The notes beneath the pieces were generated by a model, which was not told the origin of the DNA, did no database searches, and saw only the letters and a list, made by a program, of their open reading frames with translations. 32,295 bases of DNA from a bacterium (GTDB lineage: Bacteria; UBA8248), in contig JAVEPB010000266.1 in the NCBI GenBank assembly GCA_030922375.1, positions 1-32,295 of the forward strand. Direction: 5' to 3'. This document shows, piece after piece, positions 1 through 11,778 of this stretch (positions are counted from its first letter, which is position 1; every line of letters starts with the position of its first letter). The position numbers and the translations under genes were made by a program.

Positions 1-197
1 GGAGGAAGCGTCACCTGCGGAACGGCGCCGGGGGCGGGGGTGAGCCCCGAGGGGGCGGCGGGCGCCGTGATTCCCGGCACCGCCGGAAGCTGGGCGGGGG
101 GCTCGGGGGTTGTCTGCGCGGCTAGGCCACCGGCCAGGCCCGCCCAGACAAAGAAGACCGCAATCAAACCAATCAATGCAGATCGATTAAAAATCAT
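1..197 (-). CDS. Secreted proline/alanine-rich protein, N-terminal part only
   Basis: Reading leftwards from an ATG at 195-197, an open frame runs without a stop to the window edge (65 codons seen). The ATG has a good ribosome binding site (GGAGG, about 9 nt upstream). The product begins with MIFNRSA, then a hydrophobic stretch (about residues 8-25) ending in GGLAAQ, which looks like a Sec signal peptide cut after Ala-Ala. The mature part seen is a Pro/Ala/Gly-rich linker (PEPPAQLPAVPG, then APAAPSGL). It is therefore probably exported, with a flexible N-terminal linker before an unseen domain. It lies 60 nt downstream of the TPR/FGE-like lipoprotein gene on the same strand and may share its transcript. 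The function cannot be told from this fragment. Confidence 0.6.
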   Translation of the reverse strand, partial: MIFNRSALIGLIAVFFVWAGLAGGLAAQTTPEPPAQLPAVPGITAPAAPSGLTPAPGAVPQVTLP

Positions 198-257
198 TCC
201 TCGCACCCTCCGGCTATCGATAATCGGAATTTTAAAGACTGTTTACCATAAAACCGT

Positions 258-1745
258 TCAGGGAGAATCCGCCGCACACCGAAAGCCGTAAACCGGAAGC
301 CGGCGGCCCGGCAAATCGCCCGTCCTGCTTGAAATCCGCATAGCACCGCGCCCGTTCACCCAGGAACCGCCCCTGAGTGTCCGGTAAACCACCCCCCCGC
401 GGGAGACCAATTTGGCTCCGTTTTCTCTTCGGCGAAACGGGCTTTCCACCCATTCCCAGACGTTTCCCGCCATATCCTCCACGCCGAAGGGACTTGCTCC
501 TCCGGGCCGGCGGCCAACCGCCTTTGGGCCGCCCCGATCGGGGCGAAGCCCGAAAACCGCGTGCCGCCCTACGAATTTTTTTCCCCAGGGATAGTTTCGG
601 CCCTTATCGCCCTGTCCCGCCGCGAATTCCCATTCCTCCTCGGCGGGAAGTCTTTTGCCCGCCCAGCGGCAATAAGCCCTTGCCTCGTTCCAGGTCACCC
701 CCACAACCGGAAGGTGGGGGCCCACGAATCTCGCCCATTTCCAAAAGGGCGGTTTCGCCGCGCCGGCCCTTCGGACAAAAGCGGCATACAGGGCGTTTGT
801 CACTTCAAGCCTGTCGATCCGAAAGGGCGCAATTCTTATTGGCGTCCGGCGCGCCACCGGGAGCAGGCCTCCGGGCACGTTCACCATGGTGTGAAAAGAA
901 GGGAGTTGGGCGCGGATGAATTTTCCCTTCCCCAGGGAGAGCAGGAGTTCTTTTTTCTTCTTCGGAATGGGGCGTTTTTCTTTTTTGGGCCTTTCGGGCA
1001 AGGGCTCCTTTAAGGCCTCCATGAGCGTTTCCGGGACCCGGTCTTCTTTCTCCCGTTCGGCAGGGGACTTCTCCTTGAGAAAACCAAACAGGCGATCCGA
1101 AATTTTTTCTTCGCCGTTTTCGGGCTTGTCGCGCTTCTCGCCCGGCGGCCTGGGCAACGGCGCGCCCTTCAATTTCATCTCCTTCAATTCGTCTTCGATG
1201 TTCGCGAGTTCGGGCCACCGTTCCCTGTCGAGCGACCCGAGAAGCGCCTTCGCCTTTTCGGTCCGGCCATAGCGGAAAAAGAGGTAGGCGAGCCCGCGGC
1301 GAACGCCCCTGTCGTGGGGGTAGCGGTTGTGGGCATCTTGAAAGATTGGGAAAGCCTCGCCCGGCCGGCCCGAGTCGTAGAGGGTCCAGCCCAGCCCGGA
1401 CAGTGAGTGGAGATAGCCAGGAGCCAACTCGAGCGCCTTTCGGAAATGACGAACGGCAGATTCGTAGTATTCGTTCCGGTAGGCGCGCTCTCCCTTTTCG
1501 CTCTCCTTGGCGGCGGCCATGTGCTTCAAGAGGGCGGGGTCCGGAGATTTTTTTTGTGGCTTGACCGGGCGCGGTTTGAGGGCATGTGGCCTGGCCAGCG
1601 GGGGCGGGACAAGGCGTCGCTGCGGCCTCGGGGCGACACCCGGAGACACCGCCTGCGGCCGCCGGGCCGCGCAACCCGCAACGGCGACAGCCACGGCTGC
1701 GGCGCAGACAATTCCGCTAAAAATGGATGGGAGGGTTCTCGGCAC
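258..1745 (-). CDS. Lipoprotein with TPR repeats and FGE/sulfatase-modifying (SUMF1) domain
   Basis: A GTG start at 1743-1745 gives 495 aa with an ideal lipoprotein signal: PRTLPSIF, a hydrophobic Ala/Val stretch, then the lipobox VAGC (Cys25). An upstream TTG at 1803-1805 inside the gyrA end is possible but would make an unusually long n-region. Residues about 75-175 form TPR-like helical repeats (YESAVRHFRKALELAPGY and following). A strongly charged Lys/Glu/Pro linker follows. Residues about 285-495 are an FGE-sulfatase fold: GVTW, EARAYCRWAGKRLP, EEEWEFAA, DMAGNVWEW, RGGSW and a final GFRCA. The paired cysteines of catalytic formylglycine-generating enzymes after RGGS are absent, so an oxidase role is unlikely. 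A scaffolding, binding or EgtB/PvdO-like role is more plausible. It starts 19 nt after the gyrA stop and is probably transcribed with it. It probably acts at the inner or outer membrane. Confidence 0.8.
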   Translation of the reverse strand: MPRTLPSIFSGIVCAAAVAVAVAGCAARRPQAVSPGVAPRPQRRLVPPPLARPHALKPRPVKPQKKSPDPALLKHMAAAKESEKGERAYRNEYYESAVRHFRKALELAPGYLHSLSGLGWTLYDSGRPGEAFPIFQDAHNRYPHDRGVRRGLAYLFFRYGRTEKAKALLGSLDRERWPELANIEDELKEMKLKGAPLPRPPGEKRDKPENGEEKISDRLFGFLKEKSPAEREKEDRVPETLMEALKEPLPERPKKEKRPIPKKKKELLLSLGKGKFIRAQLPSFHTMVNVPGGLLPVARRTPIRIAPFRIDRLEVTNALYAAFVRRAGAAKPPFWKWARFVGPHLPVVGVTWNEARAYCRWAGKRLPAEEEWEFAAGQGDKGRNYPWGKKFVGRHAVFGLRPDRGGPKAVGRRPGGASPFGVEDMAGNVWEWVESPFRRRENGAKLVSRGGVVYRTLRGGSWVNGRGAMRISSRTGDLPGRRLPVYGFRCAADSP

Positions 1746-1764
1746 GGCTCGTCCCGCAGATACC

Positions 1765-4188
1765 TTAAGAGTTTCCGTTTTCCTCGATTCGGCCCAGCGC
1801 CGCAACCCGGTCGGCTCCCTTTGTGTCGATCAGGCGAACCCCCTGAGTGGAACGTCCGATGACAGAAACGTCCCTGACCCTGGCCCTTATCATTAGTCCG
1901 CCGGTCGTGATTAGCATGAACTCGTCTTCCTCGCTAACCCTTCGAACGCCGATCACTTTTCCGTTTTTCCGGGTGACCTTGAGATTAATGACACCCTTGC
2001 CGCCGCGGTTGGTGGTCCGGTAGTCGTCGATCAGGCTGCGCTTTCCAAAACCGAGCTCGGTGGCCGTTAAAATCGTATCTCCCGAGGAAACGATTTCCAT
2101 TCCGACGACAAAATCGCCCTTCGCGAGGCCGATGCCGCGAACGCCGCGGGCCGTCCTGCCCATCGGGCGCACGGCGGCTTCGGGGAAACGGACCGCCTTT
2201 CCGAGTTGTGTCCCGATGAAAATTTCACGCGATCCGTCGGTTTGACCGACGCCAACCAGCTCGTCGCCCCCGTCGAGGCCCAGCGCGATAATTCCGCCGA
2301 CGCGGGGGCGGCTAAACGCGGTGAGTTCGGTTTTCTTGATGGTGCCGTTTTTCGTCGCCATAAAAACATAGCGATCGGGCTCGAATTTTCGGACCGGGAG
2401 AACGGCGGTGATTTTCTCGCCCGAGGAGAGATTGAGCACGTTGACCACGGCCTTGCCGCGCGCCGCCCGGCCCGCCTGAGGCACTTCGTGCACCTTGAGC
2501 CAGTAACATCTCCCGTTGTTAGAGAAGAAGAGAAGGTAGTCGTGGGTTGAGGCTATAAACAAATGCTCGACGAAATCCTCTTCCTTGGTGTTCATTCCGA
2601 CGACGCCCTTGCCGCCGCGGCGCTGGGAGCGATAGAGGCTAATGGCGTTTCGCTTGATGTAGCCAGAGTTCGAAATCGTAACCGCCATGTCCTCTTCGAC
2701 GATCATGTCCTCCAGGGCGATGTCGCCCGACTCGTCGACAATTTCCGTCCGGCGCTCGTCGGCAAATTTTTTCTTCACCTCCCCGATCTCTTCCTGGAGG
2801 ATGCCCGTCTGAATTTTTTCGTCCACCAGAATCCGCCGAAAGTGCTTGATCGCCTTTCGTAGCTCTTTGTATTCCGATTCGATTTTGTCTCGCTCCAGCC
2901 CGGTCAGACGCTGGAGGCGCATCTCGAGGATCGCCTGGGCCTGAACTTGAGTGAGGCCGAACTTCGCCATCAACCCCTGGCGGGCGATATCGGCGGTCTT
3001 GCTCCTGCGGATGAGTTTGATCACGGCGTCAATCTTGTCGAGCGCAATCCGGTAGCCCTCTAGAACGTGGGCGCGCTCTTCGGCTTTCCGTAGATCAAAC
3101 CGCGTCCGGCGAAGGAGAATCTCCCGCCGGAAACTGAGGAAGTGGGACATCATGTCCCTGATCGGCATGACGCGCGGCTGGTTGTTCAGCAAGGCAATCA
3201 TGATGACGCTGAAGGTGATCTGTGTTTGGGTGTGTTTGTAAAGCCTGTTTAAAACAGCCCCTCCCACGGCATCTCGCTTGAGTTCGACGACGATGCGCAT
3301 GCCGTTCCGATCGCTCTCGTCCCGGATGTCCGAGATTTCCTTCACGCGGCCGGCGCGCACAAGATCGGCGATCTTTTCGATCAGGCGCGCCTTGTTTACG
3401 GTATAGGGAATCTCGGATATGACGATTCGCTGGCGCCCGGTGCGGTCGTCGATCTCCAAAAGCGCGCGCGCGCGAAGCTGGAGGTGGCCCCGGCCGGTTT
3501 CGTAGTAGTCGCGTATCCCCTTGCGGCCATAAATGATTCCGGCAGTGGGGAAATCCGGTCCCGGGAGCACCTTGATCAGCTTGTCGAATTTGACGTTCGG
3601 ATTTTTCAGAACAAGCAAAAGGGCGTCACAGAGCTCCCCGAGATTGTGCGGCGGAATGTTCGTCGCCATTCCGACGGCGATTCCCGTCGAGCCATTGAGG
3701 AGAAGGTTGGGAATGCGCGAGGGAAGGACGGAGGGCTCCCTCCGGGTGTTGTCGTAGTTGTCGACAAAATCGACAGTTTCCTTTTCGATGTCGGTGAGTA
3801 TGTTCTCGGCGATTTCGGTCATGCGCGCTTCGGTGTAGCGCATTGCGGCGGGCGGATCGCCGTCAACGGAACCGAAGTTGCCTTGGCCGTCCACCAGAAC
3901 GCCCCGCATCGAAAAATCCTGGGCCATCCGGGCGAGGGCGGGATAGACGACCGCTTCGCCGTGGGGGTGATAGTTTCCGCTTACGTCACCAGCGATTTTG
4001 GCGCACTTGCGGTAGGCCTTGGTGTGATTCAGGCCGAGGTCATTCAAGGTGACCAGGATCCGGCGGTGGACCGGCTTGAGGCCGTCGCGGACGTCGGGCA
4101 GCGCCCGCGCGATGATTACGCTCATGGCGTAGTCCATGAACGATGTACTCATCTCCTCTTCGATGTTAACGCTTTGAAGATTGTCCAT
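1765..4188 (-). CDS. gyrA: DNA gyrase subunit A
   Basis: 807 aa from the ATG at 4186-4188 (AAGGAG about 12 nt upstream); the open frame extends 20 codons further upstream without support. GyrA cuts and rejoins DNA in the A2B2 gyrase that introduces negative supercoils. Visible landmarks: the N-terminal PVHRRIL winged-helix region, catalytic Tyr118 in [10 protein letters not shown] (E. coli Tyr122), [10 protein letters not shown] in the coiled-coil tower, and the GyrA box QRRGGKG at about residue 530, followed by repeated beta-pinwheel blades. The GyrA box marks it as gyrase rather than topoisomerase IV. At the quinolone-contact positions it has Ala79 and Pro83 where E. coli has Ser83 and Asp87. 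It lies downstream of gyrB with a kinase-like gene between them, all on one strand. Confidence 0.97.
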   Translation of the reverse strand: MDNLQSVNIEEEMSTSFMDYAMSVIIARALPDVRDGLKPVHRRILVTLNDLGLNHTKAYRKCAKIAGDVSGNYHPHGEAVVYPALARMAQDFSMRGVLVDGQGNFGSVDGDPPAAMRYTEARMTEIAENILTDIEKETVDFVDNYDNTRREPSVLPSRIPNLLLNGSTGIAVGMATNIPPHNLGELCDALLLVLKNPNVKFDKLIKVLPGPDFPTAGIIYGRKGIRDYYETGRGHLQLRARALLEIDDRTGRQRIVISEIPYTVNKARLIEKIADLVRAGRVKEISDIRDESDRNGMRIVVELKRDAVGGAVLNRLYKHTQTQITFSVIMIALLNNQPRVMPIRDMMSHFLSFRREILLRRTRFDLRKAEERAHVLEGYRIALDKIDAVIKLIRRSKTADIARQGLMAKFGLTQVQAQAILEMRLQRLTGLERDKIESEYKELRKAIKHFRRILVDEKIQTGILQEEIGEVKKKFADERRTEIVDESGDIALEDMIVEEDMAVTISNSGYIKRNAISLYRSQRRGGKGVVGMNTKEEDFVEHLFIASTHDYLLFFSNNGRCYWLKVHEVPQAGRAARGKAVVNVLNLSSGEKITAVLPVRKFEPDRYVFMATKNGTIKKTELTAFSRPRVGGIIALGLDGGDELVGVGQTDGSREIFIGTQLGKAVRFPEAAVRPMGRTARGVRGIGLAKGDFVVGMEIVSSGDTILTATELGFGKRSLIDDYRTTNRGGKGVINLKVTRKNGKVIGVRRVSEEDEFMLITTGGLMIRARVRDVSVIGRSTQGVRLIDTKGADRVAALGRIEENGNS

Positions 4189-4474
4189 GCCTCGGGGTCT
4201 CTCCTTGCGCTCACCTCCCCTGCGGGAGGGGGCGCCAATGTGAAACAACCAACTCTGACTTTCGCCGTGATCGCTGCGGGGCGGGCGTTAGAACGAAAGA
4301 TGATAGTACCACAAAATAACGCGGTTAGGGCCTGAAAAAACAAATGGTTGCGCTGTGAGCGGCCCCCGTTTCGCCTCTTTTTTCAAGGGGTTGGAGGGGG
4401 CATATTTTCGCGTCAATCGCCCGGGCCCGCCGCCGGGCGACACCCTGGCTTCCGGTTTTATGCGGCGACAGGAA
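4189..4474. other. Intergenic region upstream of gyrA
   Basis: 286 nt between the kinase-like gene and gyrA, both on the minus strand. It holds the gyrA ribosome binding site and a GC hairpin (GCCCGG at 4419-4424 pairing with CCGGGC at 4433-4438, loop 8 nt) without a T-run on either side. An AT-rich patch around 4300-4345 could hold a gyrA promoter, but no convincing -35/-10 pair was found. No gene is seen. Confidence 0.5.
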
Positions 4475-5182
4475 TCAGGTCGGTTTCTTGTTTTTCATCA
4501 TCAAAAAAACAGTCTCCGCCACCGTCTCGATCTCGACCTGCGCGTTGTTAAAGACGACATCATACCTGAGCGGATCGGAGACATCCTCGCCCGTAAAGTC
4601 GCGCACAAACGCCTCGCGCTGTCTTTCCTCCCGGGCCGCAATCGCTTCGGCCTCGAGGGCGCCGACGTTTCTTTCCGCCGCTATTTTTTTGGCACGCCAG
4701 GACAACGGGGCTATCAGGCGAACGTGCAACCCTGCCTCGACTCCCCCGCAAGCAATTCCCCCGCCGCAGCCCAAAATAATTACGCGGCCAGCCCCGGCGA
4801 GCGCCGTGAGGGCCTCGGCTAGGGTCTCGTAGGCCTGATACTCCGTCGGCCTTCCGCCGAGCAGCGACTCAACCGTCTGGCGAATGAAGCCACGGCGGCT
4901 GGTGTTCAGTGCGTCCACAAATTTGGCCGCATCTCCCTTTTTTTCGGCGATCTCCTCGACCACCTCTTTCCCCATCACCGCCCACGGAATCGGCTCCGGG
5001 GAAGCGAGGTTAAGCCGTTTGGCGAGAAGATTGGCAAGCTTGAAGCCCTCGCAGCCATATTGCCTGGAGATGGTGACAAAGGGCCAGACGGCTGGCACGG
5101 CCTGTTTTCCTGTCTGGGAGTGTTGCCTGACTTGCCACGACAGGAAATCCTGAATGCCGGCGGGAAGCGTTTCCAGGGCCAT
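4475..5182 (-). CDS. Cytidylate-kinase-like family protein
   Basis: 235 aa from the ATG at 5180-5182, chosen for its strong ribosome binding site (GGGAGG about 7 nt upstream); the frame stays open upstream but without support. The sequence VTISRQYGCEGFKLANLLAKRL resembles the N-terminus of the cytidylate-kinase-like family, where a P-loop-like strand-turn-helix is degenerate. Further matching features are the helix around DALNTSRRGFIRQTVESLL, a glycine-rich strand VIILGCGGGIACGG, HVRLIAPLSWR and the C-terminal DPLRYDVVFNNAQVEIE. This family is P-loop NTPase-like but lacks the standard GxxxxGKS/T, so its substrate is not certain; it is not the housekeeping Cmk. It sits between gyrB and gyrA in the same direction, 124 nt after gyrB. 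Confidence 0.8.
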   Translation of the reverse strand: MALETLPAGIQDFLSWQVRQHSQTGKQAVPAVWPFVTISRQYGCEGFKLANLLAKRLNLASPEPIPWAVMGKEVVEEIAEKKGDAAKFVDALNTSRRGFIRQTVESLLGGRPTEYQAYETLAEALTALAGAGRVIILGCGGGIACGGVEAGLHVRLIAPLSWRAKKIAAERNVGALEAEAIAAREERQREAFVRDFTGEDVSDPLRYDVVFNNAQVEIETVAETVFLMMKNKKPT

Positions 5183-5306
5183 TTCGAGATCCTCCCCTTG
5201 GGGGCCCGGCCGCAATCTCGGGCGTCCACAAAAAAACGAGAAATCGGGTGGGAGGACTTTCCTGCCGCCGCTAACCGCGGGCTCGAGACCTACTGTCAAT
5301 ATAGGC

Positions 5307-9004
<3,698 letters not shown>

Positions 9005-9020
9005 GGTTTTGCCGGGTCCC

Positions 9021-9046
9021 TATTATTTGTATCTATTAATTAAGAT
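9021..9046. other. AT-rich block, candidate DNA unwinding element
   Basis: About 88% A+T over 26 nt in otherwise GC-rich DNA, just upstream of recF and directly left of five TAG triplets. An AT-rich stretch on the 5' side of TAG triplets is the arrangement described for the bacterial basal origin unwinding system. The function is inferred from position and composition only. Confidence 0.55.
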
Positions 9047-9050
9047 CTGT

Positions 9051-9065
9051 TAGTAGTAGTAGTAG
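9051..9065 (+). repeat. DnaA-trio: five tandem TAG triplets
   Basis: Five perfect TAG triplets in a row. In Bacillus subtilis and many other bacteria, DnaA assembles on single-stranded repeats of 3'-GAT-5' (TAG read 5' to 3') next to DnaA boxes and opens the adjoining AT-rich DNA. Here the AT-rich block is on the 5' side and the G-rich DNA with DnaA boxes on the 3' side of the same strand, which is the expected polarity. Confidence 0.65.
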
Positions 9066-9070
9066 GTGTT

Positions 9071-9097
9071 GGGGAAATGTGGGAAGGGGTTGTAGGG
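9071..9097 (+). other. Canonical G-quadruplex motif at the origin
   Basis: Four G-runs (9071-9074, 9081-9083, 9086-9089, 9095-9097) are separated by loops of 6, 2 and 5 nt, fitting the standard G3+N1-7 pattern. The motif starts 6 nt after the DnaA-trio and lies on the same strand. Folding has not been shown; the pattern is a direct reading of the sequence. Confidence 0.6.
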
Positions 9098-9131
9098 TTT
9101 TGATAGTACGTTTGTTGTGTGTTTTTGTGGT

Positions 9132-9220
9132 TGTGGGAAAGTGGGAGGAGGTTGGTGGTTCTGGAGGGGACGAGAGCGAAAAAAAGAGAAAGTTGTGGAA
9201 AAATGGGAGAGTTGTTCACA
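9132..9220. other. DnaA-box cluster in the dnaA-recF intergenic region
   Basis: Taking TTWTNCACA as the relaxed DnaA-box consensus: a full match is at 9194-9202 (TGTGGAAAA, reverse orientation), a one-mismatch box at 9132-9140 (TGTGGGAAA, reverse) and a one-mismatch box at 9212-9220 (TTGTTCACA, forward). A weaker two-mismatch site lies at 9078-9086 inside the G-quadruplex motif. Together with the AT-rich block and the TAG triplets this makes a complete candidate unwinding half of oriC. Confidence 0.55.
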
Positions 9221-9228
9221 GCGGCCCC

Positions 9229-10578
9229 TTATTGTTGCAACAGGTCCACGCGCTCGCTTAGGCGTTGAACGGTCGCGGAAAAGGCGGAGTCTTTGTCGAC
9301 AAGATCCTGAATTTTCCGGGTGGAATGAATAACGGTGGAGTGATCCTTTCCACCGAAACGGCGGCCAATCTCGGTTGTGGAGGCGGGAGTTAAATTTCGG
9401 CTGAGGAACATTGCCACCTGCCGGGGAAGGGTAAATGCCTGGGATCGGTTTTTCGATTTTAAATCTGAAACCCTCACCTGATAATGTTCCGAAACAACCC
9501 GCTGAATATTTTCGATTGTCGTAACGCGAGAGGGCTCTCTGATAATTTGCTTGAGGAGCTCCTCGGCGATAGGCAGGTCAATGTCGGTGCCGTGCAGGGA
9601 GGCATGAAAAATAAGCTTAATCAAACAACCCTCGAGCTCGCGGATATTGGATCGAACCTTGTCGGCGACAAAATGGGCAACCTCGGTGGGGAGGTTGAAG
9701 TTTTGTTCGGCCGATTTTTTTTGGAGAATGGCCACCTTGGTTTCAAAATCCGGAGTACCAACGTCCACCATCATTCCCCAAACAAATCGGGCCCGCAGCC
9801 GCTCCTCAAGACCAGGCGTATCCTTGGGGACGCGGTCACTGGTAATAATTATTTGTTTTCCAGCCTCATAAAGGGCGTTGAAGGTGAAGAAAAACTCTTC
9901 CTGGGTGCGTTCTTTTCCGGCGATAAACTGTATGTCGTCCACAAGCAAGGCGTCGATTTTCCGGAACTTGCTTCGGAATTCGGGCATATGGTTTCGCTGA
10001 AGAGAGCCAATGAGTTCGTTAATGAAATTTTCGGCCGAGGTATAGTAAACGCGGGCGTTGGGACGCCGTTCTAAGAGGCCGTGGGAGATGGCGTGAAGAA
10101 GGTGGGTTTTGCCAAGGCCAACACCACCGTAAATGAAAAGGGGGTTGAGCCTGGAGCCTGGCTCGCCCGCGACCTGGAGACTGCAGGCGTGTGCCAGTTG
10201 ATTAGAGGCTCCGATGACAAAAGTGTCGAACGTATATTTTGGGTTCAGGAAATCGGGCTTCCGCGGAGCGGGTGCCGGCGGAGGGGTGGGCAGGAGAACG
10301 TGCCCGGGATCTGGGGCCGCTCCGTTTCGGTGTGCGGAGCCCTCGGGAAATTCAATTTGAAGAGAGACGCCCTCTCCCCCCTCCAGGCGAACCACATCAC
10401 CCAGAATCCCCCAATAGCGGTTGCGAATGGTTTCAGCAAAAAACCGATCCGGAACTTGAACGGTGAGGGTGGAATCGGTGCTGGAAGTCTGGCGGGAAGT
10501 CGAAAACCAGCGCTCATATGCTTGGGGAGAAATTTCGTCTTTAATTCTCTCCAGACACCTGTCCCACAAGCTGTTCAT
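9229..10578 (-). CDS. dnaA: Chromosomal replication initiator protein DnaA
   Basis: 449 aa from the ATG at 10576-10578 (AAGG about 8 nt upstream), beginning MNSLWDRCLERIKDEIS; a longer frame upstream is not supported. DnaA binds DnaA boxes and melts oriC. Domain I (about 1-80) has the conserved YERWFS region. Residues about 80-110 are a Pro/Ala-rich linker. The AAA+ domain begins near PKYTFDTFVIGASNQLAHA, with Walker A GGVGLGKTHLLHA, Walker B LLVDDIQFIAGKERTQEEFF and the sensor region TSDRVPKD. Domain IV carries the DnaA-box-binding signature GGKDHSTVIHSTRKI near the C-terminus. It lies between two candidate origin regions, as in Bacillus subtilis. Confidence 0.97.
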   Translation of the reverse strand: MNSLWDRCLERIKDEISPQAYERWFSTSRQTSSTDSTLTVQVPDRFFAETIRNRYWGILGDVVRLEGGEGVSLQIEFPEGSAHRNGAAPDPGHVLLPTPPPAPAPRKPDFLNPKYTFDTFVIGASNQLAHACSLQVAGEPGSRLNPLFIYGGVGLGKTHLLHAISHGLLERRPNARVYYTSAENFINELIGSLQRNHMPEFRSKFRKIDALLVDDIQFIAGKERTQEEFFFTFNALYEAGKQIIITSDRVPKDTPGLEERLRARFVWGMMVDVGTPDFETKVAILQKKSAEQNFNLPTEVAHFVADKVRSNIRELEGCLIKLIFHASLHGTDIDLPIAEELLKQIIREPSRVTTIENIQRVVSEHYQVRVSDLKSKNRSQAFTLPRQVAMFLSRNLTPASTTEIGRRFGGKDHSTVIHSTRKIQDLVDKDSAFSATVQRLSERVDLLQQ

Positions 10579-10647
10579 AATAAGTGCCTTATATCCACGC
10601 CGGGCAGCCGGAAACACAAGATGTGACGCCGAACAGGGCTCGGGGGC

Positions 10648-10677
10648 GTAATATTACCTAAAAAGTTGCACATTCAA
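10648..10677 (-). promoter_or_regulatory. Candidate dnaA promoter
   Basis: On the minus strand, TTGAAT (10672-10677) and TATTAC (10648-10653) are separated by 18 nt, each 4/6 to the sigma-70 consensus. They lie about 70 nt upstream of the dnaA ATG. An alternative -10, TAATAT, overlaps with a 15-nt spacer. Confidence 0.35.
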
Positions 10678-10678
10678 G

Positions 10679-10894
10679 GCAAGACCTAAAAAGCAAAGCC
10701 CAAGACGGGCCAATCACACGCGGACAGCAGTTTCCAGGATAATACGCCCAAATGCCCCAGATATCCACAAAAAACACCTCTTCTTGTGATTTTTCCACAC
10801 CAGAATGCGAATTTTGTGGTCCGGGCGAGGCGAGAATGTGGAAAACTGGCCCCTGATGGTCTTTTCGGGCCGTGTCAACGGAGCCCTTAATTTC
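10679..10894. other. rpmH-dnaA origin region with DnaA boxes
   Basis: Part of the 419-nt non-coding stretch between divergent dnaA and rpmH, the classic oriC position. DnaA boxes: 10791-10799 (TTTTCCACA, full match to TTWTNCACA, forward), 10837-10845 (TGTGGAAAA, full match, reverse) and 10761-10769 (ATATCCACA, one mismatch, forward). Gene direction switches here from minus on the left to plus on the right, as expected of a bidirectional origin. No obvious AT-rich unwinding block or TAG triplets were seen on this side, so it may be the DnaA-binding rather than the melting half. Confidence 0.6.
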
Positions 10895-10923
10895 TTGACA
10901 ATGGATATCTTCGTGGCTATTGT
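10895..10923 (+). promoter_or_regulatory. Sigma-70-type promoter of rpmH
   Basis: A perfect -35 TTGACA (10895-10900), a 17-nt spacer and a -10 TATTGT (10918-10923, 4/6). It lies 74 nt upstream of the rpmH start and points into the rpmH-rnpA-yidD-yidC block. Confidence 0.6.
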
Positions 10924-10997
10924 TGCACTGCTTTTTGGGGGGAGATCAACCTAAACCGCAACGGCTCCCCCAACACAAAGAAAAAAGAGGCAAGGCC

Positions 10998-11132
10998 GTG
11001 AAAAGAACATATCAACCGAACCGAAACAAACGCGCGAAATCCCACGGGTTTCGAAGCAGGATGAAGACAACGGGTGGCCGTTCCATTTTGAAACGGCGGC
11101 GGGCCAAGGGACGAAAAAAGCTTTCGGTATAA
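10998..11132 (+). CDS. rpmH: 50S ribosomal protein L34
   Basis: 44 aa from a GTG at 10998-11000, giving [21 protein letters not shown] at the start and ending in GRKKLSV, nearly the full L34 consensus (KRTYQPxxxKRxxxHGFRxRM, then GRxxLxxRRxKGRxxLS). The frame is open upstream, but only this start matches the family. L34 is a small basic protein buried in the large ribosomal subunit. It is the first gene right of the origin, with a strong promoter in front and rnpA just behind. Confidence 0.96.
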   Translation: MKRTYQPNRNKRAKSHGFRSRMKTTGGRSILKRRRAKGRKKLSV

Positions 11133-11175
11133 GCGCTTGGCCCGAGGTTGTGCCCTTTCTTACGAGAAGCCGGCT

Positions 11176-11517
11176 GTGGATCAAAAACTCCGACCGGAAA
11201 TGAAAATTCGGCGGGGCCCGGATTTTAAGTTGGTTCTAAAGAAAGGCAACAAACGCCGCTGTCGCCACTTTGTTCTTTATGTGCTGGCGGATACGGGCGG
11301 ACCAACCAGGGTCGGTGTCATCGCCTCCCGAAAATCTGGAAATGCCGTCAAGCGCAATCGCGCCAAGAGGCTTGTTCGCGAGGCATTTCGCAAAAATCGA
11401 GATATTATGCCGGTGGGGTCGGATGTGGTCGTCATTGCCGGACGTTCGATGGCTGACGCGGAGCAAAAGGAAATTGAAAAGGCGTTCCTCGACGCTCTTG
11501 GGCCTGCCCATGGGTGA
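11176..11517 (+). CDS. rnpA: Ribonuclease P protein component
   Basis: 113 aa from a GTG at 11176-11178 with GAGAAG a few nt upstream. A TTG at 11137 would add 13 residues, and an ATG at 11197 would cut into the conserved [13 protein letters not shown] start, so GTG is preferred. RnpA is the protein cofactor of the RNase P ribozyme that matures tRNA 5' ends. The RNR signature is clear ([17 protein letters not shown]), as is the central strand [15 protein letters not shown]. Its position directly after rpmH is nearly universal. Its last 8 nt overlap yidD. Confidence 0.93.
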   Translation: MDQKLRPEMKIRRGPDFKLVLKKGNKRRCRHFVLYVLADTGGPTRVGVIASRKSGNAVKRNRAKRLVREAFRKNRDIMPVGSDVVVIAGRSMADAEQKEIEKAFLDALGPAHG

Positions 11518-11755
11518 GCGGGTTGTCAATATATTTCAAAATTCCCTCTCGGTTGCCGCAGCTATTTTAATCCGGGCGTATCAGCTTTTGATTTCCCCGG
11601 TGCTTCCGGGAAGCTGTCGATTTAATCCTTCCTGCTCGCATTATGCCATGGAAGCCTTTCGTCGCCATTCGCCGGCCCGGGCGATATGGCTCGCCTTTCG
11701 CCGAATTGCCCGATGCCATCCTTTCCATCCGGGCGGAGAAGACCCGGTTCCCTAG
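11510..11755 (+). CDS. yidD: Membrane protein insertion efficiency factor YidD
   Basis: 81 aa from the ATG at 11510-11512, overlapping the end of rnpA in another frame. The product has an amphipathic N-terminal helix (about 8-25) and then the family core: [32 protein letters not shown], with three of the conserved cysteines, and the C-terminal [14 protein letters not shown]. YidD is a small peripheral inner-membrane protein that assists YidC-dependent insertion. The rpmH-rnpA-yidD-yidC order supports the call. Confidence 0.93.
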   Translation: MGERVVNIFQNSLSVAAAILIRAYQLLISPVLPGSCRFNPSCSHYAMEAFRRHSPARAIWLAFRRIARCHPFHPGGEDPVP

Positions 11756-11778
11756 CGGGCCGGATGGAGACGCGCTGA

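Noticed and set aside
3484-4335. Plus-strand open frame (283 codons) antisense to gyrA
   Set aside because: gyrA on the other strand is unambiguous and this frame lacks any family feature.
10664-10672. AGTTGCACA as a further DnaA box
   Set aside because: Two mismatches to the relaxed consensus; too weak to separate from chance.
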